DNA of 64,000 nt, from NCBI GenBank assembly GCA_013399115.1, contig VXAA01006090.1, positions 1 through 64,000 on the forward strand, read 5' to 3'. The notes beneath the pieces are model-generated. The model saw only the letters and a list, made by a program, of their open reading frames with translations. It did not search any database and was not told where the DNA came from. Origin of the DNA: Anseranas semipalmata (taxonomy: Eukaryota > Chordata > Aves > Anseriformes > Anseranatidae). Both the position numbers and the translations under genes were made by a program. Shown here in pieces: positions 27,001 to 42,000 of this stretch. Positions within the stretch are counted from its first letter, which is position 1, and each line of letters starts with the position of its first letter.

Positions 27001-30000
27001 TCGTGAATTGGTTTTCAGCTGGATCAGGGTGTTGAAGTCACTTGCCTTTCGGCAGGCAACTTCTAGATCAACATAAGGGAAGCAACGGGAGCATCCTGGC
27101 CTTGGTGAGAGAAGGAGCAAGTGGCGCATTATTGAGGCAGAAGTAGTTGCACCAGATTGTAGGTAGCATGAAAATGCATCTCTGGCATCCTTTGATAGCT
27201 GTTGACATGTGGCCCAACTTTTTTCTTATATAGGAATATATTACTTCATTTGCATACTCTTTGTATATCATAAATAAAGTTCTGCTTTAAAAAAATTTAT
27301 TGTATGTTGTTTTTTCAGGTGGTCGTAATGGCTATGGTGCAAAACTTTGTAACATATTTAGTACAAAGTTTACAGTTGAAACTGCTTGCAAGGAATACAA
27401 ACACAGCTTTAAGCAGGTATACAAATGGTCTCATTTTTTTTGTCTTTGCTGTAATCATAATATTCAAATTTAACACATTTTCTATGAAATGAATCATGCA
27501 ACATTCAAATGTAAAAGGTGTATAGGCCATGTAAGCCAGCTTAGTTCAGTCAGTAAAACTGGTACTTCTGCATCGTAGATTTTTTTATTGTTGTTAAGTA
27601 ATATTTTTCTTGGAAGTGTTAGGTGACTAAAAATTAAAAACAACTTTTTGCTGTTAAAACTAAGGTTTATTCATGTGCATGTGAAAAAGAATATGTTTAA
27701 TTAAAATCTTTTGTAATTGTTATATGATTTCTCAGAAAAATCTTCCTACTTAGCTATGCAAACATGAAAACAATTATCTAGGTTGTTTTATATAGTGTCA
27801 GGAAAAAGAAATTTTGATATATAGGTCATTAATTTCATCAGCATAGCTGGACTTTGGTGCAAAAAAAAAAACAGGTGAACCCATTGCTCATAGTTTTAAT
27901 TGTCAGCACAAAGTCCAAAGATTGCATGTAATTGACCTACTGCATCTAGCTTTTAGCTGGCCACCTTTATAAAAGTTTGAAGAACTTTGGGGGGGGTGTT
28001 AATTACCAAAGTTCCTCAGCCTCGGAGTCCTTCACAGTTGGTGGCTTCTTTCTCTTTTTCCCGGGCAATTTTTGGTTATGCTGTCATGTTACTGATAAGA
28101 ACAATACATTTCAATGGTTTATCTGTCTCTTTAAAAATGTAATATTTTCTGCTAATGCCCAAAAGCAAATTAATAAAAGCACAACCATGAAGGTGCTATC
28201 TCAGAGACTGCCGAGTATCTGCACAGGGACTAATAAGCCTCTCTATGGAAGTGTGTAGTAGATGGAAAGCATTAAACTGATGGGCAATAAAGACTATTTA
28301 GCCAGCTCACTTGTAGTTAATTTGGTCATTTCTGTGGTGGGCTCTATTTGTATTAGAATCATGTCCATCAGTGTAATGATACCTATATATTTACAGAAAC
28401 CACAAATCTGCTGTCACCAACACTTCTTGGTAAAGCAATTAATTTTATGCATAGCATTTTACCAGAGGAAACTTCTAAAAGACATCTGTGACCTTTTGTT
28501 GTGTGGTTTTTGCAGTCCTAGCATAGCTGGAAAATGGAACAAAGCAGGAAGATAATGTCTTGTATTTAAACTAATGTTTAAAATGTTTTGTTTCCAAAGA
28601 CTTGGATGAACAATATGATGAAGACTTCTGAACCCAAGATTAAGCATTTTGATGGTGATGACTACACATGCATTACATTCCAACCAGATCTATCTAAATT
28701 TAAAATGGAAAAACTTGATAAGGATATTGTGGCCCTCATGACAAGAAGAGCATATGATTTGGCTGGGTCGTGCAAAGGAGTCAAAGTTATGTTGAATGGG
28801 AAGAAATTACCTGTAAGAGCCTCTTTTAAATTATTTTAAGTGGACTGAGTGTTTAATGTGAAGAAGAGTAATAGTTACCTGTATCCCTCATAGGTAAATG
28901 GATTTCGCAGTTACGTAGATCTTTACGTAAAGGACAAGCTGGATGAAACTGGAGTTGCACTCAAAGTTATTCATGAAGTTGTGAATGAAAGATGGGATGT
29001 GTGCCTAACTTTAAGTGAAAAAGGATTTCAGCAAATCAGCTTTGTAAATAGTATAGCTACCACAAAGGTGAGTAGTTGTAGTTACATTAAATGATTAAAA
29101 TATATGGTAAGGTTAGCCCTAGTCAGACATGTAAAAAAAAATCTGCATTACTAAAAATAAATAGGTGAGATAATCCTTTGCATGAGAAGATCTGGCAGAG
29201 CAACTGAATGCAATCAAAATACGGTCATATCAGTATTTCTGAATATGCACTAGTTCTTAAAATACTAGTAATCATTCTCAATGATACCGATGTCTTAGAT
29301 GAGCATTATTGATTAATGATAAAATGAATGGAACTATTGTTTAGTCAAAATACATTATCCCTTCCTTTTTAACACATTGTGATAAAACAATTCTGAAATT
29401 AAGATTAAAAAATGTACCAAACCCTTTAAAGCTAGTGGCAAGTTTTGGAGAGGAAAAATGGCTTTTGGTATTCATGAAAAATGGTGTTCCATTTATTGCT
29501 TTATGATGTATAAAACTGGCCTGAAATGTTGAGATTAATTTTTTTTTTCATCTGCGTTTCTACATAAGGGATCTGTGTGTTCTCTGTTCTTATTAGCAAC
29601 TAGAGAAGTCATGAATGGTATCATAGCAAATCTTCAGTTATGGTGAAGAAGCAGTCTGCTCAGCATACTAAAGCACAAGTCTTTGTGCTTCTGGGATGCT
29701 GTGGTGGTCAGGCACCAGGGCAATCTCCTGAAACTTATTAGCATAACTCATTTATGCTGGTTTGGTGTGGCCCAAGTTAAGGTATCTGGGATCCACCATG
29801 GTGAAAGAAAGTCTTTGTCTATTTCTGCTTTTCACAAACTACACCGGATGAGTGATCTAGTAGTGGTCAAGCAATTCTAGTGATTTAAACAATCTTAACC
29901 ATGAGTTTCCCAGAAAGATAAGAATTTGTATTCAGACACTCCCTGCTCAAATCTCTTCTGAAAGAGTCAAACAGAAGAAAATTGTAATGGTAGCACAAGT

Positions 30001-33000
30001 GCTTCATAAGCATCAGTGGCTGCACTAACTAGGGTCCCTAGTCTGGGCAGGTGCCCAGAAATACCAATGTTAATCTCGTTGGTGGGTGATATGTAGTCAG
30101 TGTTTTGGTGGTATGCAATTTTTATTACATAATTTCCTTCAGTCTTATTTTCAGTGTAGGTGAACCAGCATTCAGTGGTAAGGGTGATAGTTTATTTCAG
30201 TGTAGAATATTTACTTTCTAAATGTGCACTTTAATCAAATACTTCTCAAAACTAGGGGATAGCAAACGTATCTGGTAATTAAAAGGTTACCACTTAGTTT
30301 TAATTCAGGCCTCTTTATGCAACATAAAGAAGAAAAATAACGACCTTAAAGTTGTATACAATACATTTATGAAGATGCTGGCAACGTAGAAAGACTTAAT
30401 AATATTTGGTGTCAGGTTAAGAAAATGTATTGGAAAAAATGAATACTTACTCAAAGGATACTGAATTTGACTCCTTTGGATCAATTTTCACCCATCATGC
30501 AGTTACACATGCACATTGTTATCATATGTTCTTTAAGAAAATTCATAGAAAAAGTACTGTGTATTCTTCAAAGGTAAGTGTTGTAATTTCTAGTTTTTCC
30601 CGCTCTCCCAATCCATGCCTTATGTGTGTGACTGGATGTGGAATGTTCGGGCCGGTGAACCACCTCACCAGCAATTGATGTGCAACTACCCACTGATGAG
30701 ACATAATGGCTAGTAACTAACTGCGTCAACTGCCTGTTCCCTTATCTGCTAACAGGTGAGGAGCTCATTTCAGCTGTTTTTTGGTTATTTATCACTGTTT
30801 GCTGAAAGCTTTTCATTTCTGTTTCTGGATAAATTTCACCCAGTGCTAACTTCCCTTCCACCTTTTTTAAACTTGCTTTAAATTCCAAACAAGTTTTTTA
30901 GGTTGATGGGTTTTTTTGAGGGGTGGGTAGAAGGTCAGGCAGGATGTTGAGGCACAGCTCCCTTGCTTTGTTCTTGTAAATTTGTTACCTTGGTCAGGTC
31001 CCTGTGTATCCACAATTTTGCCACAATAGACTACAGAATTTGACATCAGACTCTGATGCTGAAAGATTGTTTGCAGATAACCTTTTAGTGAGACATGAAT
31101 ATAAACTGATTAAACATTGTCTTCCCAAGTTCTCAATTTCAAATAGTAACTGTAGTAGAAATTGTAGTAAAAGTTCAGTTATTAACATATCAATCTAATG
31201 ATAATTTTAATATGGCAGCACCACTAATTGTAATACTAGTTACCATTTTAGCAGAAAAATTCGGCTGATACAGATGCAGTGCCAGATATTAGACTTGGAT
31301 GCAGGGAGCAGCCTATGAAGCATTTATCAGAGAATTTAAATATAGCTTACCTCAGAATTAATTGAGGCTGTTGGCTGTCGATGACGATATTAATAGAATG
31401 TATACAGGAGCCAGTCTATGCTTCACTCTTAAGATTTATCTTAAGATTCTTAAGATTTTAGCTGCTATCATTTCCTTAGATGTCCTTGTTACAGAATGTT
31501 ACAAGACAGGGTTTCTATCAGAATGGCTGCCTTCTGGGAAAATAAGTTTTCGCAGTTATAGTTCTCTTTTTCATAATACAGTGGTCATAAGAATCATTAA
31601 CAGCCCTCTAGATTTAGAGGGTATTTTTCTTTTTCTGTTGTATTAAAATGTACTGACAGTTGGGGCAGTTATAGGCTGTTATGCTTCTATAGTGGGTAAA
31701 TGTGCCACCTACTGGTGAGATGGTTGAAAGGTTCCCAACTTTGAGCTCTGAACATCCCTCAATCAATGCTACACACTAAGAATGGACACAGGAATGGGGA
31801 ACTGTTATAATAACTAATATCTTCTAAGAACAAGAATTACTGGTAAGTAACCAGTTTTTGATATGTCAGCTGTTAATTTTAGCAAAATATTTGAAGTGCT
31901 AAAACTAGGCTTTTCTAATCCAATTGTATGTACAATGCTATACTGAAATAAGATATATTCCTGTAAGCATAAGTTTTTAGTAATGTGATGAGTAAAAATA
32001 ATGCATTTAAAATTGCCATTCAAATGTGGAATGTTTTTGAAATGTCATATGATATTTTCCTGTAGTAGCTTTTCTTTACAGTTTGGAAATGGATTTGTTT
32101 TTCTTTCAGTGGCAGGATATCGATGTTTCAACTTTCACTTGAACTCTCCCTATGCTGAAATTCTGTCATCCATATATGAATAAAAACTTTTTTTTCTTAA
32201 CAAGAAATGTCATGAAATGACATTGGCAATCAAAAAATGCTTGTATGTATGGTGCTTCTAACTCACAGTGGTGGTTTGTGGTGCTGTTTAGTAGGTGGCT
32301 TTGAAAACTGACAGAAATCATATATGGTTTCTTTGAAGTGGAAGTACTTGTTCGGTAATAGTTAATAATATTAACCATCTTAAGCCATTTTTTTCCTCCT
32401 CTCTCTTTTTTTTCTCATCTCTTCTTTCCACATGATGTTGAGAACACAGCTACTATCTCCTGTCAATTCAGCCACTTTGTCTTTTTTTATTTTTTTAGAT
32501 GCCTACTGTGTCTTAGAATGGTTTGGGCTAGCTTTTGTTTTTCGCTTGCTGGTTGTTTGTTCTTTCTTTTCCTCTCTTTGCCTGCTGTTTTTTCTTAGTT
32601 TTGTTGTCTTCCATTTCTCATTTCTTATCTATCTTATACTTCCTCATACCTATCAGAAGCTTTCTTTCTCCTCAGTTCTGTTTTTAAAATAGCTTTAAAG
32701 AATGGATTTATTTTTTGTATTTGTAACCTTATAATGAATGTCTCCATATATATATATATATATTTTTTTNAGACACTAATCAATGTTAAGCAAAGGTGAT
32801 CTTCTGATTAAAATAGTGGGCATTGAGTTAGATATGTTTTAGTTGTGTAGTATATGTTTGCATCACTCCATTCTTTGTTATAAGATAATAGATTTTAGTC
32901 AAAGCATTATGAACTTTCTGTAACGGCCACTAGAATTTATCATTTTATCATTATTTATACCTTTTGTGTATAAATTTAAAAGAAGGCAGTTGAATAGACA

Positions 33001-36000
33001 AAAAAAAAATGTAAGCATACCTTTTGTTTCCCCTTCCCCTTTCCCCTTTGTTTTGCTTTATTCCTTTTGTGGACATGGTTTCACATACCTGTTCTTAACT
33101 CCTTTGTTTAACAACTTTTTCAAAGAGGTCAAAAAGTGGTTTTTGTTTATGTATGCTTGTAATTAAAGTATTTTTGGTTAATGATGAAATTTTGAAGAAC
33201 TAGCATGAGATGTCTAAAGACTTTCAGCTTTTTCCAATAGTCTCTTTTGCAGTGTGGGAAGTAAAATCTTCTTCCAAAATTATCATTTTCAAAACTCACG
33301 GAGATTGTGAGTTTAAGATTTCCTCCCTTAAGCCTATAGCTGAGAAGTAAACCAAGCTGATTAGAAAATCAGTAACTGCTTGTAGAATATGCTTCTGTAG
33401 TACTAAAATGAGTGGGGTCTCCTGCTCTTGTAGAGAACATTATTTTGCTTATAGGCAGTAAGGCAGAGAAAATCTCAGTCAGTTGTCAACCATCAATGCA
33501 GCTTGGAGAAAGTCGGTCTAGTTTTTGAAGGGTTGTATTCCTTCAGACTTTAAAGTGATTTAAGTTACTGTCACTTCTACATTCATATTTTTTAGCTGAT
33601 GAAGTTCTTTTTACACAAGCATTTTGCTTGCTAAAACACAGATGAGTTAAAAACCTAAAACAACTTGAAAGGCTAATTTTAAACTTCAAGTTCACTGTTA
33701 AAGCTAGAAAATCTTTCTTTATGTACCCACTTAATCTGTAAACAAGCTTCAAATACCTGGTACAAAGAAGTTTGTCTTCTGCCCTCTGTCACCCATTTTT
33801 CAAGTTGTCCTGCACTTTAGTTAAATTGACTTCTTCAATACCCCCCAAATTTTTTCAAAACTACTTAAAATTTTGGGATTTATTTCTCTGTTTAGTTCTC
33901 TGTCAGCAAAATATCTTCCTTTTGTTACAGAAGTTGGAAGTAAAACTCAGGTAATACTAGCCACCCTTTCTCCCTCTATTACAAATTTCAGATCATTCAA
34001 TACCTCAGTTTTTCTGTATTGGCAGCAGTCAGTCTGCTTGGCCAAGTTAGATCACCGTATATGCCAGTTCTGAAGTGTGCTTGGAAAGGACTATTATTTT
34101 TTTAACAACTAAGGCTGTAGTCCCATCAGCAGCTGAGCTAATCTAACAGTTTACTGTCATCAAAAGGAGTCATATTGTTTCCCTTCCTTCTCTGTTCTCT
34201 TCGTGGACATATGCAGTAGCTGGATTAGGTTTTTGTTGCATTAATGAGTTGAGTTGGTTTACACTAGAATGTGATAGCTGGCACAAACTTGTTGGGTTGA
34301 TTGGGACCTGCCCCTTTCATCATGATCAGTGTCATATCCTGAGAGAAATTACTTGCTGCAGATGGCTCCTTCATGGTTTTCTATATTCTTTCCCAGTTGC
34401 CTTGTTGTTGTTTTTGTGTTTTGTTTGTTTTTCAGCTTTCAGATATCTAGGGCTCTAGGACTGTTCATATTTTTGATATCTTTCCCAAAAAGCCTGCTAT
34501 TTCACCTGTAAGGGAAGTTGAGTCACCTTGGATTTGTAAATATTTAAACATATCTATCATTGTTGGTTTAAGCAATTTTACTAGTCTTTGTTCTATGGAA
34601 TTAAAGACTACTGGATACACACCTTCAAATACTAGTTGTTTTTGCCTAATCTGGACTGTTTTATTTATTATTATTAATCTTGGTTATATCCATGGGCTCT
34701 AATCCCATTTCACACAAAACAATTACTTTTTCTTAACCTATGATGTGAATCTTTCTAAGATGCATTTGCCACACTTTGTAGGATTTGCTGTGTGCGTTTA
34801 TTAATGTCAGTTGATGTTACTCAATAACTGTATTGTTCCATTTTCTTTGTATTAAGAAAATGGTTTCTAGGTCCTATGAAATACAGATTAGCTTTGTTCA
34901 TTTAGGTAATGGACAGCTTTTCTGTGGTTGTTTCTTTAGTTGATAAAAGTTTGTACTGTTTCAGTCTTTACTTGTGATTCTGATTCAGATTGCCTCTGAA
35001 TTGTAGAATAGATCCCATAATTGTTAGGTTTCTTTTACACATGTAAATCCGTAGTCATTGTTAGGGTGTAACAGATCTGTAATAGGCCTTTTTTTCCAGA
35101 AAGCTCATGTGAAATGCCTTTATTTTCCAAATCATTTCATCTTAAAATGATTTGTCTTCTGGGTTCTTTTTGTAGTTGGTTTAAAGTTCAAGTCCAAAGA
35201 GAATTGTAGCTAGAGAAGGTGATAGAAGCCCTGGGGTACCTTCTGGAAGTGCCTGAATTGGCAGTGTGGGAGTGGAACATAATCTTACTTGTTCAAATGC
35301 TTAGTTCTTTCCTATTTAGACTGAATTTTATCAATAGTAGAAACATTATCTAAACATTGAAAATAGTGTCTATTTTCATCACCCTGCCCTATTGTGAAGC
35401 AAGAGTTATATCTGACTTCAAAAAGGTAACTTTTCTGACTTACTACTTCCAAAGTTTAAGTATGTGAGTATTAAAAAAGTAATAAACCAAAAGTTTTTTT
35501 TTGTTTTTTTGTTTTGTTTTTCAAATAATGGCTTTCATTGAAAAAGTTGGAAATCTGTAAGCAAGGATAACCAGAGTCCCCCCTTTTTGAGGATACAGGG
35601 AGGAATTGTGACAGACACTGTGAATGTTTTACCTTCAGCTGTTGTGGTGCAATGGAGGAAAAAAATCCAATGCTGTCTTTCTGCCTGTCTTTCATTTTCC
35701 TCTGAGGTGATGCAAGGAATTGCTCATAAGACATTTTTTTCCCTTCTACATTTAGGCAGTAGCTGTAAGGGAGTCCAGGTGACTGCTCAGTTGTTGCAAG
35801 ACAGGTGGCAACATGGTTATGTAGGTACAAGGTACTGCAGGGTGCCCTCCTAGGGTGTTGTTTTACCAGCTTATGGTTAACTGCATGCTCTGTATGTATC
35901 TCTTGTTGCTACATTAGGTAGGACAAGGCAGAACGTTTACCTTCTGGTGAGTTTTGAGATCTGCTTATCATCTCAAGGTTATCTTGTTCTGTTCTTTTTG

Positions 36001-39000
36001 AGTTTTCCAGATATTGTGGCTGGCTATTTGCAGTTTTCTCCCTGTTTTCCCTTGCATAAGCCCCAGGCTAGCAAAGAACACTAATAGCATTTATTCAAAG
36101 GGTTCTGTAAATACAGCTATGAAAAGTTGAGGTGACTTTTGGGAAGGAATAGGAATGGATGCTTTATATCTGAGGGTAAGCTCTTGAACTTTTTTTTTTT
36201 CTTTTATCCTTATAGCAGAGGAGAGTTTAAGTGGGTCCCTTCCAGCTCAGGATGTTCTATGATTCTGTGTGTGATGTTTTCAGTCCAGAGTTATTTATGT
36301 GCCTGCCAGAAAGATACCTGTCAACAGCCATGTGGTGTTGCATCCCAGTGTTACAGAGTAATTTTCAGATCTGTCATGCATACTCTTAAGGTTGTGTAAG
36401 CAGCTGTATTTGCAGTCCACCACTATACAGAGAATGAAAATTCTCCTGTTTCTGTTCTATGTCACGTCCATCCTCTTCACTTGAATGAAGACCGAATGAC
36501 AAAAAAACTTTAAAACCAAATTTCCTTTGTTATCTTATAACTTAATGTGCATTGATTTCCAACTTTAAGTATGACTACAGGAATTTTGTTAATAAGGTTA
36601 AAAGCTATTAGGAAATTCAATGTTTGTTTGTTTTTTTTTCTTTCCTCATTAAGGGTGGTAGGCATGTTGATTACGTGGTGGATCAGGTTGTGGGCAAACT
36701 GATAGAAGTGGTGAAAAAGAAGAACAAAGCTGGAGTGTCAGTGAAACCGTTTCAGGCAAGTAACTTTGTACAAAAATGCTATATAAGTATTGGTAAAGAT
36801 GAAGATGGTAATTTTGTTAAATAAATTGGTTTCTATGTTTTCAACAGGTGAAGAATCACATATGGGTTTTTGTTAATTGCTTGATTGAAAACCCATCTTT
36901 TGATTCCCAGACAAAGGAAAACATGACATTGCAGCCTAAAAGTTTTGGGTCCAAGTGCCAGCTATCTGAGAAATTTTTTAAAGCAGTAAGTAAAGCTTAT
37001 TTCTTTTTTTCAGTGAAGCAGAAATTGACATACTGGATCATGTATATTTATGTTATGTAGCAGAAGATTAATTGGTGCATTATGGTACCCTAGTGATATT
37101 AGCGTACTATGAAAATAGGATGGAGGAACTTTTGTTAATTCTCTGGCCTTAATAATGGAGGCAGTGACTGTATTTTGACTGTTGCCCCAGATTTAAAAGT
37201 GAGTTTCAACTGAAGAGCTCATTTTTTGCAGATTCTGGCATTTATTTTGGTAAAATGAATTTGGCTCTAGTAGTAAGGAGAAAGGTGTTACTGCGAGTAC
37301 TCTTGGCATCAAAACTTAACTCATTTAATCATGTTTTATTCCTCTAATTCTGTGTTACTACTGGCATTCTTACAGAACTTACAGGAAAAATAACACAGTC
37401 TCATATTTATTCTCCAGACTTTGTTATATATATTGTATTTCTATCAGTGTGTTTAGTTTACAGTATTTTCTAATATTCCTGGAATTTTGAACGTTGATCT
37501 TCAGAGGTGTTAAACGTGCAGCAGAATCTCTAACTGATGAGTGCTGTATTGTGGGGGATAACGAAAAGCCAAAGCTTGCATTATTTTGCTCCATCCGTAT
37601 TTTTTTGTGTGTGAATTCAAACCTAAAGCAGTTTTTGTTTAGAAAATATGCTATATACTATCTTTGCTGCAGATGTGTTTCCTGAAATGCTACCAGTTTC
37701 TCAAGTGGTTGTGATAATAGTTGATATATAGAGCCTTGTTTTTAAATGCTTTTGGGCCTTCTAACTGTTTTCAGAATTTCCAGAGAAACTTTAGATGGCC
37801 ATATAATATCCTATAAGGTTACTTTTTGCTGCCAAAGTCCAGGAAGCAGGTGCTTAGTACCTGAAATGTCTCAGCACATCAACCACACAACATAAGACAA
37901 CCTCTTATTAGGTCTTGGTCTGCTTTTCTTCTTTCTTTACCACCAGTTATACAAGGGAGAGAAAAGAAGCTGTGAGAGTGTTGTGCTTTGGTTTTGTGTG
38001 CATGATGTGCTAGACAGTTAGGTATGTGTTAATTCTTTGGCCTTTTATAGGTTGCATTTTTAAAAATGTAAAGGATCAGTAGCTTAAAATTGAGAGATAA
38101 GAATCTGTTGTGTGAAGTTTTACTTTTCTCATCCACAATTCTGATCTGTTGCTATAGGCCTCTAACTGTGGTATCATAGAGAGTATTTTGAATTGGGTCA
38201 AATTTAAGGCACAGACTCAGCTGAACAAAAAATGTTCATCGGTGAAACACAGTAAAATCAAGGGCATTCCAAAACTGGATGATGCTAACGATGCTGGTAA
38301 GAGCACTTATTTTTAATGTCTTTAATTTTGCACAGATTTTTTCACAGACATCATCATTTAAAACCTGACTCTATTTCTAATCCTTATGTTTATTTTTAAA
38401 TACAAATCTGTACAGTTTTATAAACTAGTTTTCTAAACTTCCTAGTGCTAAAATTAAAGCATGATGGTGAGTTGATATTACAAATACTGTCCTCTCTAGG
38501 ATAGAGAATTAACATAGCTGACCAAAAGCAGCAGCCTAGTTCCATATTGAAAGAGCATGCATTTTCTAATTGCAGTTTCCTGCTAAGTAGTGTTACCAAT
38601 ATTATGTTCAGGAGGTGGTGCACACCTGAGGGAATGGTTCGAGTGATTTTTTTCACGAGACTTTAAATGCCCTTTGGTTCCTGTCTGGGTATTTAGGGCA
38701 AAATGGCAATCTTTGCTGGCTTCATTCATGGCATAAATAGGAATTAGGATCAGCTGGCAATCTTTGTGCCAATAGCAATGGAATGGAAGTTGTCATTGAA
38801 TTATTTGAGGGGCACATGTGACTGAAGAGCTTGAAATGTCATCAGTCTGTTGATGTTAATTGATTTTTATACATTCTTACCTTAAGGAAAGATAGAAAAA
38901 TTGCAATGAAGTCTTTTAAGTAATAGCACGTAAGACTGCTGAAGAGTATTTATCTTCTCTTGCTTTAAAAATGATATAGCTATAGCTGAAGGAATTTGAA

Positions 39001-42000
39001 GGAGAAAATGGTTCCTTTTTACATGATGTCAGGACAAGGTTAACATTTTGTTCTGTTGGCATTTAGTATAGTTTGCTCATTAGACTTTCATTCCGGAAAC
39101 ATGCGTCTGTCTAAGGAATACAAATTCCACATGCAAAACTGTCATTAAGAGGACACATAATTAACCCCTTTTGAGGCAAAATGCATCTGAAGAACTGGAT
39201 AACTAATAAAACACTGAAAGAAAACTCAAAACAAACAAACAAAAAACACCCCAAAACTTGGATACCTGTTACTCAGATATTTCTCTGCTGCTTAGATGTT
39301 CTTGCATGGGGAGCAGGAGCTATGCATCTCCCAGGGAGGCTTACCCCCAGGTATTAGTTTACTGAAGATCTGGAACATACTAGATATCTCACATTGAAGA
39401 CTTTTCACATTCAGGTGTGGACACACAGGAAGGCAGAGAGGCATTCAGTTTCTAAATAAGGTGTGTTGTATTCACACTCAGCCTGACTTTCTGAAGTGCT
39501 ACGTATACTGGCAGAAATGTTTTGGGTTGGAGGATCGTAAGTGATACATTTTTGAAAAGTTCTTTCGTCCTTTCTTTTTAAAGACTGAAGGTACCATATG
39601 GGTCACCTGTTTGCTCTTGAAAATCCATAGGAAGTTTTTGTTCTTTTGCATAAGAACTAAGCAATACTGTAATAAGGTTCTCCAACCTCAATAGGAAGCT
39701 GTTTTCGTTGAGAAGGGGAAGGCAGAGGATGGTACAGAGGACTGTGTCTTTCAGTGTGGCTGAGAATGGGCTGGCTGCTCTGCTCGTGAGAGCTTGTCTC
39801 AGTGAATTTTAGTTGGTGACTCTACCTGACTGAAAGCTTGAGGTTTCTCCAGAGTTCTGTTATGTTTTAGAGCTGTGTCCAGAAAATACCAGAAAAGCAC
39901 ATTGTCCTTCCATGAAATTAATCACTAATGATCACATAATTCCAGAAGATGGTGCACCTTGATGATGTTCAGATTTGTTTTCTGCAGTTTATTTAGGAAA
40001 AAAAGGCTCACATATATACTAAAACACACTATTATTTTTCTTGGTATTTGGATTGCACCTTCCTGATAGCATCGTAGCTATACCTTTTGACAGTGTGAAT
40101 ATCTGTAATTTAGATTAAATTAAGCCATATGTCTGATTTAGATGCTGAATGTAAGTTCTGTGTAATAGGAAGTGGTGAGTTGATTTTACCTACCAGGCAG
40201 AGGCAAATCAAAGTACCTATTTTAAATGTCACTATATTAAAAACTTTTGTATTAACAGCAGGTAAAACTCGACCAGCTTGAAAGTTTTTGCAGTCTTTCC
40301 TACCACTTGACATTGATAAGATAGCAAAAGTGCTTAATGAGCATTTGCACCCTTGGACGAGAGTGGGTTCCCTTCTTGAAACTGCTTATCAGTCAGAACA
40401 TCTATTCAACTATTCCAGTTGCAGTAAACAGAACATACATGTCATACCAGTTTTGAGCACACTGGATGCACTAACAGTGGAATGCAGCGTATCCTGTAGA
40501 GTCAGAATTACGCTAATAGTAAATATTTGTTTATTTTATTCAAGAAATTTCTGAGAAAGTATAGTAAGCTCAAATGTTCTGATCCTTTGAGCTTTCCTGT
40601 CAAACCTTTTTTTTCTTACAGTTGCCTGGCTTCAGCCTCTGCACAATAAAAAATAATAATAATAAAAAAAAGAACCCCCCCAAAATGTAGTTTGATGAAA
40701 TTACTTCTGCAGATATACTGTGAGGAACGGGGAAATGCAGAAGGGGAAGTAATGCCTGTATATAACTGAGATATGCATAATGTATGTGTGTAAGTAATTT
40801 GCAGATAGCCTGTGAAATAGTAAAGGTGCAGAAGCAATCTGGTTGTGGGTGGTTTTTTGTTGCTTTCTTCTGGTATGTGTGTGTGTGTGTGTGTGTGTGC
40901 AGATTTGTCGGTACTACTACATAAGACATGCCATTGCATTCCATTTTGCTTCTTGTCCCATAGTGATCTGTAGTGTATTGCTAAGGGCAAGGATCCTCCT
41001 TCCTGTTGTGTAGTTTTAGTAGTATGGAGGGTCATCCCTAAAAATAGAAATTTGGCCTATTTAAATTATCTGACATACAGTTTAGGAAGAATATTCATGA
41101 CTGATTCAATCGTATTTCCATTATTTGAGTTGAAAAGCTAAGTTTTCTGTTTTTTTGCCTTGCTTCTACTTCTTCCTGAACTACAGGTGGCAAACATTCC
41201 TTGGACTGCACGCTAATATTAACAGAAGGAGACTCTGCCAAATCTTTAGCTGTCTCTGGCTTAGGTGTCATTGGTCGAGACAGATATGGAGTATTCCCAC
41301 TCAGGGGTAAAATTCTTAATGTTCGAGAAGCTTCTCACAAACAGGTAAGTAGTCTTGTCAATTCCTTTTAGCTGACAAATGGATGTCTACTGTTTATTTT
41401 TGATTTCTAAGGTTACATCTTATTTTTTTCATTTTTATTTTTTCATGAAAATTTTGTGGCCAGGATTTTGTAAAGGACCAGCTACTTTAAAGCCTGTAGT
41501 AAAATCCTAAGCTAGAAATACTAAGTGAAGTACAGAGATGATAAATTTATTTATTTATTTATTTCACAAATGCAAGGAGATTCTAATATGACTCATACTA
41601 GTACCTTACATGTACACTTAAAAAATTAAAATTTGATATCCCCTCAATTGTCATGTAATTTCATAGACTCCCAACATGAAGTAGTAGCACCATTACCCAT
41701 TGCATTACTTCTGTTGTCCTCCATACTTTGTCTTCAGTAAGAGTTGTGTTGCAGATGCCTGTAGAAATGATGCAAAGAGAAGGCAGCTTTGTCAGATGAC
41801 TTTTTTGTTATATCCACCTTTCTCTCTGCCTTCTGAACCCAAAGTGCTGTGGCTGTGGAGGAGCGGTGGTATAGCCTGGAGGATTTACATGTACAAAAGA
41901 AATTTTTGCAGGTGTGAGGGCTACAAGGGGCTTAGGGATGAAGGGGTTATGAAGTTGAGGTAGGGCTGCACTGAAAAAGTAGCTATAAAGCCCACCTAAA

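Larger units (their letters stand above)
29068..36653 (+). other. TOP2B: TOP2B intron 8 (7.6 kb)
   Basis: Second largest intron. It holds an (AT) run next to the only ambiguous base (N at 32770), a triple TCTTAAGA array near 31427, and a short CR1 tail at 36231-36271. Several open frames on both strands have no recognisable products. The acceptor is TTTCCTCATTAAG. Confidence 0.85.

Noticed and set aside
30415..30573. Possible exon in intron 8 ending in AAAG/GTAAGT
   Set aside because: The donor is good but the candidate acceptor (TTTGGTGTCAG) lacks a pyrimidine tract, and the encoded residues match nothing in TOP2B.
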